DNA of 64,000 nt from Eonycteris spelaea (lineage: Eukaryota > Chordata > Mammalia > Chiroptera > Pteropodidae): NCBI GenBank assembly GCA_003508835.1, contig PUFA01000162.1:868001-932000 (forward strand). The letters run 5' to 3'. Below, one piece after another: positions 50,025-60,574 of the stretch (position 1 is the stretch's first letter; every line of letters begins with the position of its first letter). The position numbers and the translations under genes are program-made. The notes under the pieces were generated by a model that was not told the origin of the DNA, did no database searches, and saw only the letters and a program-made list of their open reading frames with translations.

Positions 50025-50110
50025 AAGGGAGAATAAGAGATAGAGAAGAGAAAGAGGAAAGGAAGTAGGGAAGAAGAGAAAAGGAGAGGGAGGAAGGAGA
50101 GAGAGAACAG
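50025..50110. repeat. GA-rich low-complexity tract
   Basis: Imperfect GAGA/GGAA run of about 85 bases. Confidence 0.9.
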
Positions 50111-50214
50111 ATTTCTTGGTTTTATTGTTAAAAGCCACCTCTCTGTGTCCACGAGTGTGATGGCCATCTGTTTGGGGCAGCTATTTAGTCGCTGTTCCTC
50201 CCTCAGATCTCTGG

Positions 50215-50620
50215 TGGTTTAGGTTTAGTAGAGGCACACATGACGCAGGCCTAAACTGACAAGATGATCACATCCCTTGGCCACAGAGATGGTGTAGAGA
50301 TGGGCAAGTGACCCAAGTCAAGCTAATCAAGTCCGCAGAGAGCTAGTCCCGGATTTGGACCGAGTGATTAAAAGAAGTATGAACTTTTCCCTCCTAGCCT
50401 TAGAAACTAAGAGGAAGTGAAGGTCTGGAGCCTCTGCAGGCATCTTACAAACATGAAGATATACTTGAAGATGTTATGTCTTACAAATGCGAAGTCTGTG
50501 GAAGAACAGAATCAGTATAGAAGGAACCCAGTCATCTGACAGAGAGAGAGGAAAAAGAATTCTGTGACATCCTTCAAGCTCCTGTATACATCCCTGAGCT
50601 ACTTACTAGCAGGTCCAAAT
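50215..50620 (+). mobile_element. MaLR-type LTR, decayed
   Basis: 'gggcaagtgacccaagtcaag' and 'agagagagaggaaaaagaattctg' fit older MLT1-like LTR text in sense. Boundaries are uncertain. Confidence 0.45.
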
Positions 50621-50869
50621 ACAACCTATTTATTATTTAATTCTGTTTGTGACGGGCTTTCTGTTACTAGATCAGTGTCCCTGGCTCCCAGTCCATTTCT
50701 GTCTGCCCAGTGCTTGATTTTGAAAACTGTCCATTTGTAGCTACTAGCACTTCCAGGGTTCATCTCAACCTGCTTACTTACCAGCCATCAGGAGTTGCAG
50801 CTTTAAGCCCTTACCAACCCTGATACTGCCTATCCCAAGAGGTATCATTTTAGGATAACAGGAAATTGC

Positions 50870-50998
50870 TATTGGCTGGTTGCTATCCCTAGGAGTGCCT
50901 GTCACTGTGCTAAGAACTTTGTTCCACTAAGTCCTCCAGCAGCCTCATTTTACAGATGATGCTACTGAGTCTCAGAGGGTGTATTAAGTGTCAGTAGG
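50870..50998 (-). mobile_element. MIR SINE, first half (interrupted)
   Basis: 'gcctgtcactgtgctaaga', 'agcctcattttacagatgatg', 'ctgagtctcagagggtg'. Resumes at 51262. Confidence 0.72.
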
Positions 50999-50999
50999 G

Positions 51000-51260
51000 T
51001 TGTTTCTTCTCAGTGATCTCTACTTGGCTTGCAGATAGCCAACTTTTCCCAGTGTCTTCACATGGTTTTCTATGTCTGTGTCCTAATCTCCTCTTTTAAA
51101 AGACCACCAGTCACATTGAATTAGGGCCCACTCACATGACCTGATTTTACCTTAATTACAGCTTAAAAGCCCTGTCTCCAAATATAGTCTTATTCCGAGA
51201 TACTGGAGGGTTAGGATTTCAACATATGAATTTTAGGGAGTTATAATTCAGGCTGTAACA
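51000..51260 (-). mobile_element. MLT1-type LTR fragment inserted in a MIR
   Basis: 'tgtctgtgtcctaatctcc', 'attgaattagggcccactc', 'caaatatagtcttattc', 'tcaacatatgaattttagg' and the end 'aattcaggctgtaaca'. Antisense and truncated. Confidence 0.82.
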
Positions 51261-51261
51261 G

Positions 51262-51365
51262 AAGGGTTAAGTAACTTAGCCCAGGTCATTCAACTGGATA
51301 CACTGAGGAGCTAAGATTCACACTCAGGTCTGTGTGTCTCTGAAGCCCATCATTCTTTAAATATC
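51262..51365 (-). mobile_element. MIR SINE, second half
   Basis: 'agggttaagtaacttagccc', 'aggtcattcaactgg', 'ctaagattcacactcaggtc'. Confidence 0.75.
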
Positions 51366-51409
51366 ATGCTTTCCCATCCAGACCCTTCATCCTCTACCGC
51401 TATTGCGAT

Positions 51410-51740
51410 TGGTGTCATCAGGAATACAAAGAGAGGATTTATAAGCGTGCCCTCCAGTGTGTGAACCAGTAGGGGCAAGAGAAGAAGGTAAAAAACAAAT
51501 ATATAAATGATTATAAAATTTATAGTAAATATTCAATAACTACTAATTCTCTTCTCTCCATTCTAACAAGGTCTATAGCAACATATGAGAAGTGAAATTA
51601 AAAAATTATAAAGAAAACACTATATGGTTACAAAGGAGGGAGAATTTGCAATCGATGAGGGTGAGGTAGGGGTAGGGGAAGCAGATGGAGGGAAAGGAGA
51701 AAGGATCAGAAAAGGCTTAGGAAAGAGATGATATTTAAGA
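51410..51740 (+). mobile_element. Old interspersed repeat, family A, segment 1
   Basis: 'caggaatacaaagagagg', 'cagaaaaggcttaggaaag', 'gatgatatttaag' follow the family A order. Confidence 0.5.
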
Positions 51741-51754
51741 AATAAAAAAGAAAT

Positions 51755-51988
51755 TCTTGGAGCACATAGGAATCAAACCACCAGAAATGAATTTTAGCTC
51801 TACCACCTCTGGTTATATGATCTTGGGCAATGTACTTAGCCTCAATTTCCTTATCTTTAAAATGGGGATAATAATAATTAGATGGATCTCATAGACTTCT
51901 TATGAGAAATCAATACAATAATCTCAGTGAGTATTAAAACAAGGCTGGCACATAACAACACTTTAATAAATGTTACCTATTATTATTT
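51755..51988 (+). mobile_element. MIR SINE inside family A repeat
   Basis: 'gaattttagctctaccacctc', 'atgatcttgggcaatgtac', 'ttagcctcaatttccttatc', 'ggctggcacataacaac', 'aataaatgttacctattat'. Confidence 0.9.
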
Positions 51989-51989
51989 G

Positions 51990-52375
51990 AGATGTTTCAA
52001 AGAATGGGTAAGGTTTGCAGAAAGAAATTGCATAAAAGAAATATGTGACTGAGAAGAATAAATAATTAAAATTATAGTGAAGCTGACTTTAAATGTGTGA
52101 ATGATGAATTTGGACTTGATTTTACAGGCAATGGAGCTATGGAAGACTTTTGAACAGAGGCTGTGTGATATTACTATTAGTAGATATATTCTGTGAAAAG
52201 ATTGCTCTCATAAACAAGTGTAAGACTGGAGGAGGAACAGGACATGACAGAAAGACTAGGTAAACAGGAGGCTGTTGGGAAAAAAAAAAAAAAACAGATG
52301 AAAAGTAACATGAGCATGAAGTTGGGAGGAGGGGCATACCTCAGGGTGAGGGAAAGGGGAGAGAGGAGAAACTGC
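51990..52375 (+). mobile_element. Old interspersed repeat, family A, segment 2
   Basis: 'gatttggacttgattttac', 'gcaatggagctatggaagac' and 'ttttgaacagaggctgtgtg' correspond to the 'ttttgagcagaggagtgacatg' part of the family. Confidence 0.65.
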
Positions 52376-52439
52376 AGAGATCAAATATACAAACTTGGCT
52401 ACTGATGGGATATCTCCGACAGAAAGAAGAAACACAGTT

Positions 52440-52703
52440 TCAAGCTAAAGTATTGGTTGTTGCCTGTAGCAGACATTGTTTTTCCTCCCACATTCTTCAT
52501 AACCCCTCCCTCTCTCCAATTTTGTTCAAATATTCACCATCCTCTAAATGGCCACTGCTTCAGAGAAGATGCACTATCCTCAGCCTCAGGGGGCAGGGAG
52601 GGTATTGAGTTGTTCAAGACACCCAGGTGGCTTCATTTTCTTGCCAGTGATTGGATTAAGCATGAGCATGTGGTGAAGTATTTGTCAAAAAGAAGCAGAC
52701 AAG
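52440..52703 (+). mobile_element. LTR-like repeat, left part
   Basis: Continues after the inserted L1 at 53125. Text such as 'gccagtgattggattaagc' resembles MaLR-type LTR internal wording. Family not assigned. Confidence 0.45.
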
Positions 52704-53121
52704 CATAAACAACCCGAATGTCCATCAACTGAGGAATGGATGAACAAAATGTGATATATCCAAACAATGGAGTACTATTCAACAATAAAAAGGATGAAAT
52801 ACTGATTTATCATATAATATGGATAAGCTTCAAAATATGCTAAGTGAAAAAAGCCGGACACTAAAGACCACATATTATACGATTCCATTTAAACAAAGCG
52901 TTTGGAATCCACAAATGCATAAAGACAGAAGTAAATCAGTGGTTGTCAGTTAATGGATACAGGGTTTTTTGGGGGGCAGAGAAAATGTTTTAAAATTGAT
53001 TGGGTTGATAGCTTCACAATTCTATGAATGTATTAAAACCCATTGAATTGTATACCTTAAATAGGTGAATTATATGGTATGCAAATTATATTTCAATAAA
53101 GTTATTATTTTAAAAAAAAAG
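52704..53121 (+). mobile_element. L1 3' end with poly(A)
   Basis: 'tgtccatcaactgaggaatgg', 'gatatatccaaacaatggag', 'tgctaagtgaaaaaagccgg', 'agaccacatattatacgatt' and 'attgaattgtataccttaa', ending 'aataaagttattatttt' plus nine A. It is 5' truncated, starting in the end of ORF2. Confidence 0.95.
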
Positions 53122-53124
53122 CAA

Positions 53125-53422
53125 GGGGAAGGCTGTTAAGATTTTGGAACAGATTTCATCACTCTTAAAAAGAAACACAAAAAAGAGCTGGCTCCTGATT
53201 TGGAGGCTGATGTATCTGAATATGATCACTGGAGCTATTATGGAAGCCTACCTATGATGACAGGAGCCAACAGAAGCCAAAACTGACCCACAGAGCAAGC
53301 TAGAGCTAAGAGAAGCACCTAGACTTTTCATTACTTAAGATAATAAATATCCTTATATTTTAGCCAATTTAGTGAAGGTATTCTGTCACTCGTAGTCATG
53401 GTGTTCTAACTAATACAATTCC
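53125..53422 (+). mobile_element. LTR-like repeat, right part
   Basis: 'gatcactggagctattatgg', 'agataataaatatccttata', 'gtggtgttctaactaatac'-like end; the closing 'ctaactaatacaa' is a typical MaLR/ERVL LTR end. Confidence 0.5.
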
Positions 53423-53514
53423 ATTAACAGAAAAATTTTTAGGTCAGGTTTTTCAAAGAGACTATGAATTTATATTAATTTAAAAGTTGCAGGTTGTATT
53501 CCAACTAAAAGTTA

Positions 53515-53985
53515 AGTGCAGTTTGAGATCCGGAGGAAGGGATGGATAGATGGATTGATTGGGGCATTACATTCTCAGCTGAGAAGAATGAGCTGCCTGG
53601 ACTCCATACGCTGAGCAGAAGGAAAATAAATTAGTGAAGGAGACTGAAAAAAAAGTGCCTGGAAAAGGACATGGAAGAGCTGGAAAATGCCGCAGATGAC
53701 ATCATGCAAACAACAACAAAAAAGAGGATTCAGAAAGAAGGGGATTGAAATTTGGGTCGAATTCTGCAAAGAAACCAGGGAGGTAATAGCACAGAAAATA
53801 TAGTTAGATAGACAACTAGGAGGTCATTGCAAGAAAAAAAAAATTTTTTTTAAATACCCAGAAATTTTAGTGGAGTGATGGCAGTAAAGGCCAGATTTTA
53901 GAAGATATGGGTTGGATGGAAGGTGAGTGAACTCTGAGGAAGTAGTGTTGGCAGTATAGGCACCTCCTTACAGAAGTTTGGTTGT
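53515..53985 (+). mobile_element. Old interspersed repeat, family A, segment 3
   Basis: 'gcctggaaaaggacatgg', 'aggaggtcattgcaag', 'tttagtggagtgatggcagt' and 'aaaggccagattttag' match the 'ggtcattggtgacc...cagtggagtggtgggg' part. Confidence 0.58.
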
Positions 53986-53989
53986 TGTG

Positions 53990-54380
53990 AAAAGCATTAC
54001 TATGTTCACCAATATCTGGTTCTGTTCCCCTTCCTGGCATGTGAAAAATGATACTTCTCAGTGTCCTTGCACTTGGGAGGAGCCAGGTGATAGTTTTTTT
54101 AGTACAATGTAAAGTGGGTCACTTCTGGACTGAGGCAGTGAAAAGCCTGTGCCTGAATTTTCAATCTCTCTCTCCCTGCCACGGAGGTCATGGAAGAGGC
54201 CTCCTCACATAGATGACAAAACCAAAGATTGACCCTTGATTGCTGAGTCACTGTGTCAGAGGATAACTACTCTCAAGGAGGTTCACCTGATCTTCAGTGA
54301 CCATGAAGAAGAAATAAATTCTTGTCAAGCCACTGAGATGTAGGAGTTATATGTTATCATAACCTAGTCCTATCCTTGTT
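53990..54380 (+). mobile_element. MaLR-type solo LTR inside family A repeat
   Basis: 'ttcaccaatatctggttctg', 'aataaattcttgtcaagccac', 'tgagatgtaggagttatatg', end 'ccttgttaatag'. Start shared with 20510-20836. Confidence 0.68.
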
Positions 54381-54560
54381 AATAGATAGTGAATAGTAAG
54401 AAAGCTGGACAAGTAGCAAAACGGAGGAGCAATTGAAGAAAGAATATTTTTAGTTTCATTTTTCTGAGTTTTCATAATTTTAGGGCAAGTGAGACCCAAG
54501 CATGTTTGTTAGGAAAACGGAAAGAATCAGTAGAGAAGAACCTGAAGATGACAAAGCAGT
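54381..54560 (+). mobile_element. Old interspersed repeat, family A, segment 4 (uncertain)
   Basis: 'agaaagctggacaagtagc' and 'gaggagcaattgaagaaag' could be the continuation of family A. Weak match. Confidence 0.35.
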
Positions 54561-54564
54561 GTCC

Positions 54565-55470
54565 TAAAGACAGAGAGAAATATGACAGTGTACAAGCCTA
54601 GACACGGGTCTCTGCCCTTATTCCAAGAGAGATTAAAAATATCCAAACCTAAGATAAATACCTGGCAGTTTGGGTTGGATGTGGAAGTCGAAGGAGCCCA
54701 CACTCATCGGCCTATACACTCGACTTCTGAGACAGGAAAGCAGAGGGTGGAATTTGGAATCTTTAGAGTGGAGCAATTTCAAGAGATGACGAGTGTCTAC
54801 GACTGAAATAGCCATGCATGCAATGATTGCCTTTGTGTATCAGCCTCCTGGCAGCTGCCCATGAAGGATGACTGGCAAGGACTGCTACAGACTCGTTTCA
54901 TTCTTTCGGTTTAAATTTTATAGGCATTTCTTAAATGGAATTATCATTATTTAAAAAGTAAATAAAGTCATGCCCAGAAAGGGTTAAAACTGGTTTTCCC
55001 AAGTTCTAGCCTATTCCCCCACCCCCACTGTTTCCCCATGTCCTTTAATGAAATTAGTTATTCCACTGACAGGCCAGTGCTCATCCCCTCACAGAACAAC
55101 ACATGCTGTGCTCTCTGCGAGTGCACTCTTGATGAACTTTGAGCCACACATCTGCTACAGAGAAGGAACTCTTATTCCCAAACGGCTGACATTAGCTGAA
55201 GATTCTGGGTTCATCTCTACCATAGGATATTTTTATTAGATAGACTGCTGGAGAATCAGAGGAATAAATTTAGTTACTATGTCTATATCTCATTACGATG
55301 CATTCCCAACTATTGTTCTTTTCATCGGCTTGATGTTGTTCTAAGACTTTGCTTCTGCAAAGTAAATATTTGGATTAAAACCAGTGTCCATCCTCAATTA
55401 CCCCCATACCATGTCTGAATCTGGGCTGAGGATATAGTTTCACGATGTCATCACTCCAAGCCTCTTTCTT
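54565..55470. other. Intergenic, mainly unique DNA
   Basis: Nothing recognised apart from short AT-rich runs. Confidence 0.45.
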
Positions 55471-55474
55471 TGAT

Positions 55475-55700
55475 TTAAAGTGGTTGGCAAAGGTTTTGTG
55501 TAAAGGCTCAGATAGTAAATATTTTAGGCTTTGTCGCAACTACTCTTTTGCAACTGCTCAATTCTGTTATTGAAGCACTGAAGACGGCCAGTGATAATAC
55601 CTAAATGAATGAGCATGGTTGTGTTCCAATTACACTTTATTTACAAAAATAGGCAATGGGTTGGATTTAGCCCATGGGCTGTACTTTGTTAACCCCGTTT
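55475..55700 (-). mobile_element. hAT-like nonautonomous DNA transposon, second copy
   Basis: 'aaggctcagatagtaaatat', 'tttaggctttgtcgcaac', 'cactttatttacaaaaatag' and 'cccatgggctgtactttg' are the reverse of the family at 10662-10850. The ends 'tggttggcaaag' and 'ctttgttaacccc' fit CAGGGGTTGGCAAAC-type inverted repeats. Confidence 0.75.
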
Positions 55701-55704
55701 GAAG

Positions 55705-56715
55705 TAGGGATTAGCAAGAAAACTTCAAGTGACTGAGTGATAAAAACCATTATTTTTTCATATAATCATCTCCTAGAAGGAAAACATAACTACATTTTGT
55801 TGGACTTTTTTTTTTTTGCAAATAACAGTATGGCATTTTCCTCCTTCTAATATATCACATGTTCTTAAGTTCTGAGATTACTTTCTCACAAAAAAAGTTA
55901 AGGAGAGGAGAATTTCATTCAGGGAAGAGAGGGTTAAGTGGCCAAAAATTGCAGGGCAAAAGTATCACTTATCTGCAAACACAGCGTCTTCTTTAGAAAC
56001 TGATTACCCAGACATTGAGTTGGTTATAAGAAATGTAGAGTAAAAACAAATTTGCTGACCTTCATTTAAGAGATCAAAGGTTAAATTCATACCCTGTAGG
56101 ATGGTTCTGTTAAATTACTCCCAAGCTGCCTGGTGACATATTTTCAAAAAATATTTCTCTTCAACTTTATCAAGTGTTCTTTGTGTTCTGGAAACATGAT
56201 TTGAAGTCCCATCTGGAGCAGAAAGCTCTTGAGTCTTAGATAGCTAAAATTCTTCTATATCCAAAGGCATATGGTTAGTTGTGATAGACATTTATTGCAA
56301 GGGCTAATATGTCCAAGTCTAATTATTTATCGAAGTTTGAAATTAACATTTTACATTGGATAGCCAAAGGTTGTATAAACTGTGCATAGATAAAAAGCTG
56401 AAATTGTCCATTTTAATGCCCTTGTCATCGGGCTGCTAAAACCTGTCTTAAATTGTAAAATCCGTCAACGACTGAATGTTCCCAATTTCTTTGCCTCTAA
56501 GCAATACTCCAAAGCAGAACTCCAATAGTTTAAAAGTTGGGAAACCTTTGTGCACAAATTAGTCCAATCCAAAAATCATTTCAAAAAAAAGGAAATTTTC
56601 TGTTTCTTTAATTGTAAACTTACATGAAACCTTTCAACAGCAATGGTTAACAAAATTCCTTTTGTCAGTCCATAGCGAGATGAAAAAAATTAAGACACTG
56701 GTGTAAGTGTTATAT
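55705..56715. other. Intergenic, mainly unique AT-rich DNA
   Basis: No gene or repeat recognised; a T11 run is at 55807-55817. Confidence 0.45.
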
Positions 56716-56737
56716 ATATCTAAGTGCATTTCATTTA

Positions 56738-56912
56738 TTTTTTTAAAATTTATTTATTCATTTTATGGTGACATTGGTTAATGAAATCCAATAAGTTTTA
56801 GCTGTACACTTAAATAGTAAGGCATATATATATTTACACTGTGTATTCACCTGCCATAGTTAGATTTCTTTCTGTCACCACATATTTGACCTCATATACG
56901 CCATCTACCTCC
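56738..56912 (-). mobile_element. Short L1-type retrotransposon 3' end with intact target duplication
   Basis: On the minus strand it ends '...ttaaccaatgtcaccataaaa' followed by an AATAAATAAATTTTAAAA tail. It is flanked by 18-mers CTAAGTGCATTTCATTTA (56720-56737) and CTAAGTGCATTTCGTTTA (56913-56930), identical at 17/18. The 175-bp insert is therefore a 5'-truncated retrotransposon, younger than the other L1s here. Confidence 0.85.
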
Positions 56913-57049
56913 CTAAGTGCATTTCGTTTAAAGGACTTTCCTCTATTTTTATATTAAACAATCTAATTTAATTAATTTTAACTAATAATTAAGTTAGTAA
57001 AATAATGTTAGTGATCCTATATTGGTCACCAGTTGTTTTAAACTACAAT

Positions 57050-57414
57050 TGCTATGAGCTGAAATCCCTCCAAAATTCACGTGTTGAAGACCTAACCCCC
57101 AATGTTAGGGTATTTCAAGATAATATTGGGGAGGTCTTTGGGAGATAGCTAGAGTTAGACGAGGTCATGAGGGTGGGACCCTCAAGATGGGAACAGTGGC
57201 TCTCTTAGAAGAGGAAAAAAGAGAGATTTTACTCTTTCTGTCATGAAGACACAGCAAGACTGCCAGCAAGGAAGATGGTCCTCGCCAAGAATCAAACTGA
57301 CTGGTACCTTGATCTTGAATTCTCCAGCTTCCAGAACTGTGAGAAATAAATATCTATTGTCTAAGCCACCCAGTCTATGGTATTTTGTTATGTCAGCCCA
57401 AGCCAACTAATAGA
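57050..57414 (+). mobile_element. MLT1-type MaLR solo LTR, full length
   Basis: Starts TGCTATGAGCTGAAATC and ends CCAACTAATAGA. 'gagaaataaatatctattg' and 'taagccacccagtctatgg' are typical. Flanked by perfect 5-bp ACAAT duplications (57045-57049 and 57415-57419). Confidence 0.92.
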
Positions 57415-57824
57415 ACAATTCTACTATTTAATGAGTAGGGAACTGAGAAGATAGAAGAGTGTTATTGAAACTTAATTTCTAACACTTGTTGGCTCAATAA
57501 AGAATAACAAATCTAGATTTTCTTCCCTACAAAGTTCAGAGAGTATGTCATTGCTGGCTGACCCTAAGAATCTGGATTGTAGAAAACTAAGCTGAATAAT
57601 GTTCTGTGTTTTGGGGTATGTGTGTACAGTATCATCATTGATGTAGGAGGCACATATCAGGATACCTGATTTATTGGATGAAGAAACAATTGATTTTTCC
57701 AACTGTGAGAGAGATGAAAATCAAACCCAAATGTCCTCACAAATGGCATTTCATTCATACATCACACACTTCCTATTGCAGCATGGGTCAAACTAATAAC
57801 AATTTAATAATTGAAGTTTCCAGT

Positions 57825-58012
57825 AAGACACTTGTCAGGTGACTTTATATATGTTCTTTACCCTCTCCAAGGCTTGGCTTCTTAATCTATAAATGGGGGT
57901 AATAATCTATCCAATCATGCGGGTGGTTGGAAATTAGAGATAATGAAAGAAACACACTAGTTTAGTTACTGGCTTTAAAAAGTGCTCAATAAATGTTTTG
58001 GGCTATTGTTTG
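57825..58012 (+). mobile_element. MIR SINE, 3' part
   Basis: 'ctttaccctctccaaggc', 'tcttaatctataaatgggg', 'gtaataatctatcc', 'aaagtgctcaataaatg'. Confidence 0.85.
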
Positions 58013-58014
58013 GA

Positions 58015-58870
58015 TTTTTTGTTAAAAAAAGACCAAAATGGCTGATTTTACTCATAAAATTACCTTCGCAAATTTTGAAGCCAAAATAGGAAATAAAATT
58101 TCCTGGATCTTTATCAACTTAAAGCCAGTCAAGTATTTGAAAGCCTTCTATCTAAGACTTTGCCGTGTGTGTGTGTGTTGGGGTTGGGAGGGTGAGGATC
58201 ACAAATGATGATAAAAAATTACTAAATTTTTCTATTGAGAGGCAGAGAAGTAGATGGGATCTTAACCTCTAAGTCTTTTCTTGCTAACAAGCCACTATCA
58301 GTCAGGGCCAGGTAAGGCTACTTGGCAAAGAAAGACTTGATTACCCATTCAAGATTTGGCCTAATTCCCTGACCAGTGAGGCTCAGACTTATGTACCTGT
58401 GAGGATTTATTTTGCCAGGGGTAGGGAGATCTAAAAGGTCCTACCTCTCCTCAAATATCTCCTGAGCAGGAGATAGTGCAGTGTTAACAGTTTCAGCCAC
58501 ACAAATCACCAAGTGAGAAGAGCAATGCAGAAGATAACCAAAAGGACCAGCACTCCTATGTAGAAGTCAAGCATTCATCTCTTTTCCTTACTACATGAAA
58601 ACTCCACTTAAGCTCACCATAACTACAAAACTCTTTCTTTCTTGGGATTGAGTGAGCAATGAGTTGGGGCAAAGGAAATGTTAAGCTTCTTTTAAAGTAG
58701 ATATTTTTACTTCGGTATGGGTGTGAGAGGCAGTACAGACCTGTGCGAAAACCATTGAAGTAAACACTCCCAAGGGGAAAAAAAGAACATTGACAAATAC
58801 ATAAATGTTGCATGTAATTTGAGGGAATAAACAGATCTCCTGGAGCCTCTCTACGAACCTCAATTAAGAA
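58015..58870. other. Intergenic, mainly unique DNA
   Basis: A short (TG)7 run is at 58165-58179. No gene recognised. Confidence 0.45.
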
Positions 58871-58879
58871 CCCTTGCCT

Positions 58880-59062
58880 TATTGTTATTTTAAATAAATA
58901 TTCATTGAGCACTGTCAGGCGCTGTGTTAGACACTTTTATATCTGCATGTCCTTAGATGTCAGAAAACATTTCTTCCTTGCAGATAGTATTGTCCCCATT
59001 TGGAATTTAGGAAACTAAAGCTAAGAAATGTTAAATGACCTGCCCAGTTCTAGGTTTCAATA
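58880..59062 (-). mobile_element. MIR SINE (antisense)
   Basis: 'aaataaatattcattgagcac', 'tgtccccatttggaattta', 'ggaaactaaagctaagaaatg', 'ttaaatgacctgcccagtt'. Confidence 0.72.
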
Positions 59063-59158
59063 GCAGCTCTTTCATGTACTACCTGAATGAACTTGGGTCA
59101 GATTAGCTGCTCTTGCACTCATCCTTAGTTTGCTACTCTATAAAATTGGTTTAAAATA
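59063..59158 (+). mobile_element. MIR SINE fragment (sense)
   Basis: 'tgaatgaacttgggtcagatt', 'cctcatccttagtttgc'-like text and 'tctataaaattggtttaaaa'. Interrupted at its 3' side by the next element. Confidence 0.6.
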
Positions 59159-59492
59159 CAATGTGCCACTTAACACTGGGGATATATTCTGAGAAATGCA
59201 TCATTAGGTGATTTCATCTTTTTGTAAGCATAGAGAGTTTTTACACAAACCTAGATAGTAGAGATTCCTACCATAATTGTATGTGCTATACTTTTATACA
59301 ACAGGCAGTTCAGTAGGTTTGTTTACACCAGCATCACCACGAACATGTGAGTAATATGTTGCATTATGACGTTACAATGCCTATGATGTCACTAAGCAAG
59401 AGGGATTTTTCAGCCCCATTATAATCTCATGGGAACTCAGTCATACATGCCATTTGCCATTGACTGGAGTGTTGTTATACAGCACATGACTG
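59159..59492. mobile_element. MITE with TA target site (Tc1/mariner-like)
   Basis: 334 bp between TA at 59157-59158 and TA at 59493-59494. Left end 'caatgtgccacttaacac' and right end 'gttatacagcacatgactg' are diverged inverted repeats of a mammalian family with CAGTCATGCG...TTAACGACG ends. Internal wording 'tctgagaaatgcatcattagg' and 'acacaaacctagatagta' is diagnostic. No transposase. Confidence 0.85.
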
Positions 59493-59627
59493 TAATATTT
59501 ACTGCTGACTGTTGTATTAAATTGTATGTATTTATATAAATTGTATGTTTTAAATGAGATAATGCAGAAAAATATTTTCCACTGATTCTGAAATATGTTA
59601 AATACACAATAAATGATCACAATAGAA

Positions 59628-59742
59628 GAAGGAAGAGGAGGAGGAGGGAGGAGGCGGAGGTGGAGGTGAAGGCGAAGGGGAAGGGGAAGGAGAAGGAGAG
59701 GGAGAAGGAGAAGGAGAAGGAGGAGAAGAGAAGGAGAAGGAA
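59628..59742. repeat. (GGAGAA)n purine-rich tract
   Basis: About 115 bases of GGA/GAA/GGC units; the minus-strand Leu/Pro-rich open frame over it is an artefact. Confidence 0.95.
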
Positions 59743-59744
59743 GC

Positions 59745-60570
59745 AGCCTCGCCTGATCATCAAAAAGAGCCACCAATCCATATGTCAGCTAAAGAAAGCC
59801 GTATGATACCAAAGTTCCTTTGGATATTAGAAACAAAAATCCACTCAAAGTAGCCCAAGAAAAGTGAAACATTATTTAATCAGCAATTTGTCCAAAAAAT
59901 AGAGTGTTCACACTCTCCCAAGAAATGGGGGCTTTTTACAGAATCTTAGAGTGAGAAGTCCCACCAGACCTCATGGACTAGAGCTGAAATTTTGGGTTTA
60001 GAAAACAGTCCCTCTAATTTTCAAGACCTGTATAGTCTTTCTCAGATCTTCTCCTGCCTCTCTCCCCATTTTGTATCTACTGCACTATGCTTTTTTTGAC
60101 TACTTTAGCCTTGCCTTTTTCCTCTGAGTGCTCACTTTAAACCTGACCCGGGTGTAGCTATCTTAGCCCCAAGCTCCATCTTCTCCCTAGTCAAGTATTT
60201 ATACCAACTGAATCCTCCTCTCTGTGATTTAAAACATCTAAAGAAGGGATTTGGTTGGCTTAGCTAGGCTACGCCTCCCTTTGGGGTCAGATCATCTTAA
60301 TCAGCTGAAGCCATAGTATGGTAAGGGTGATACTCTCAAGTGTGCAAATGTGGTGGTGACTCAGGCCCACTCATTTCAGGTTGTGGTGGGGGGACAACTT
60401 TGGAAATGGTTTTATTGTGTGCTCTGGTCTCCAGGAGGAATGAGTGATAAATTGATCCTTGTTACTTACAAATTTATCCCTACCATGGAAAAGAAAACTC
60501 TAAGTCATTTCTATTCAGAAGGTACATATTCCTGTATGTGTTTTAAAGGGCAACATATAAACTCCTGATT
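59745..60570. other. Intergenic, mainly unique DNA
   Basis: No gene or repeat recognised. Confidence 0.45.
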
Positions 60571-60574
60571 TTAC

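Noticed and set aside
59441..59776. 111-codon Leu/Pro-rich minus-strand frame
   Set aside because: Artefact of the GGAGAA tract and the adjoining MITE end.
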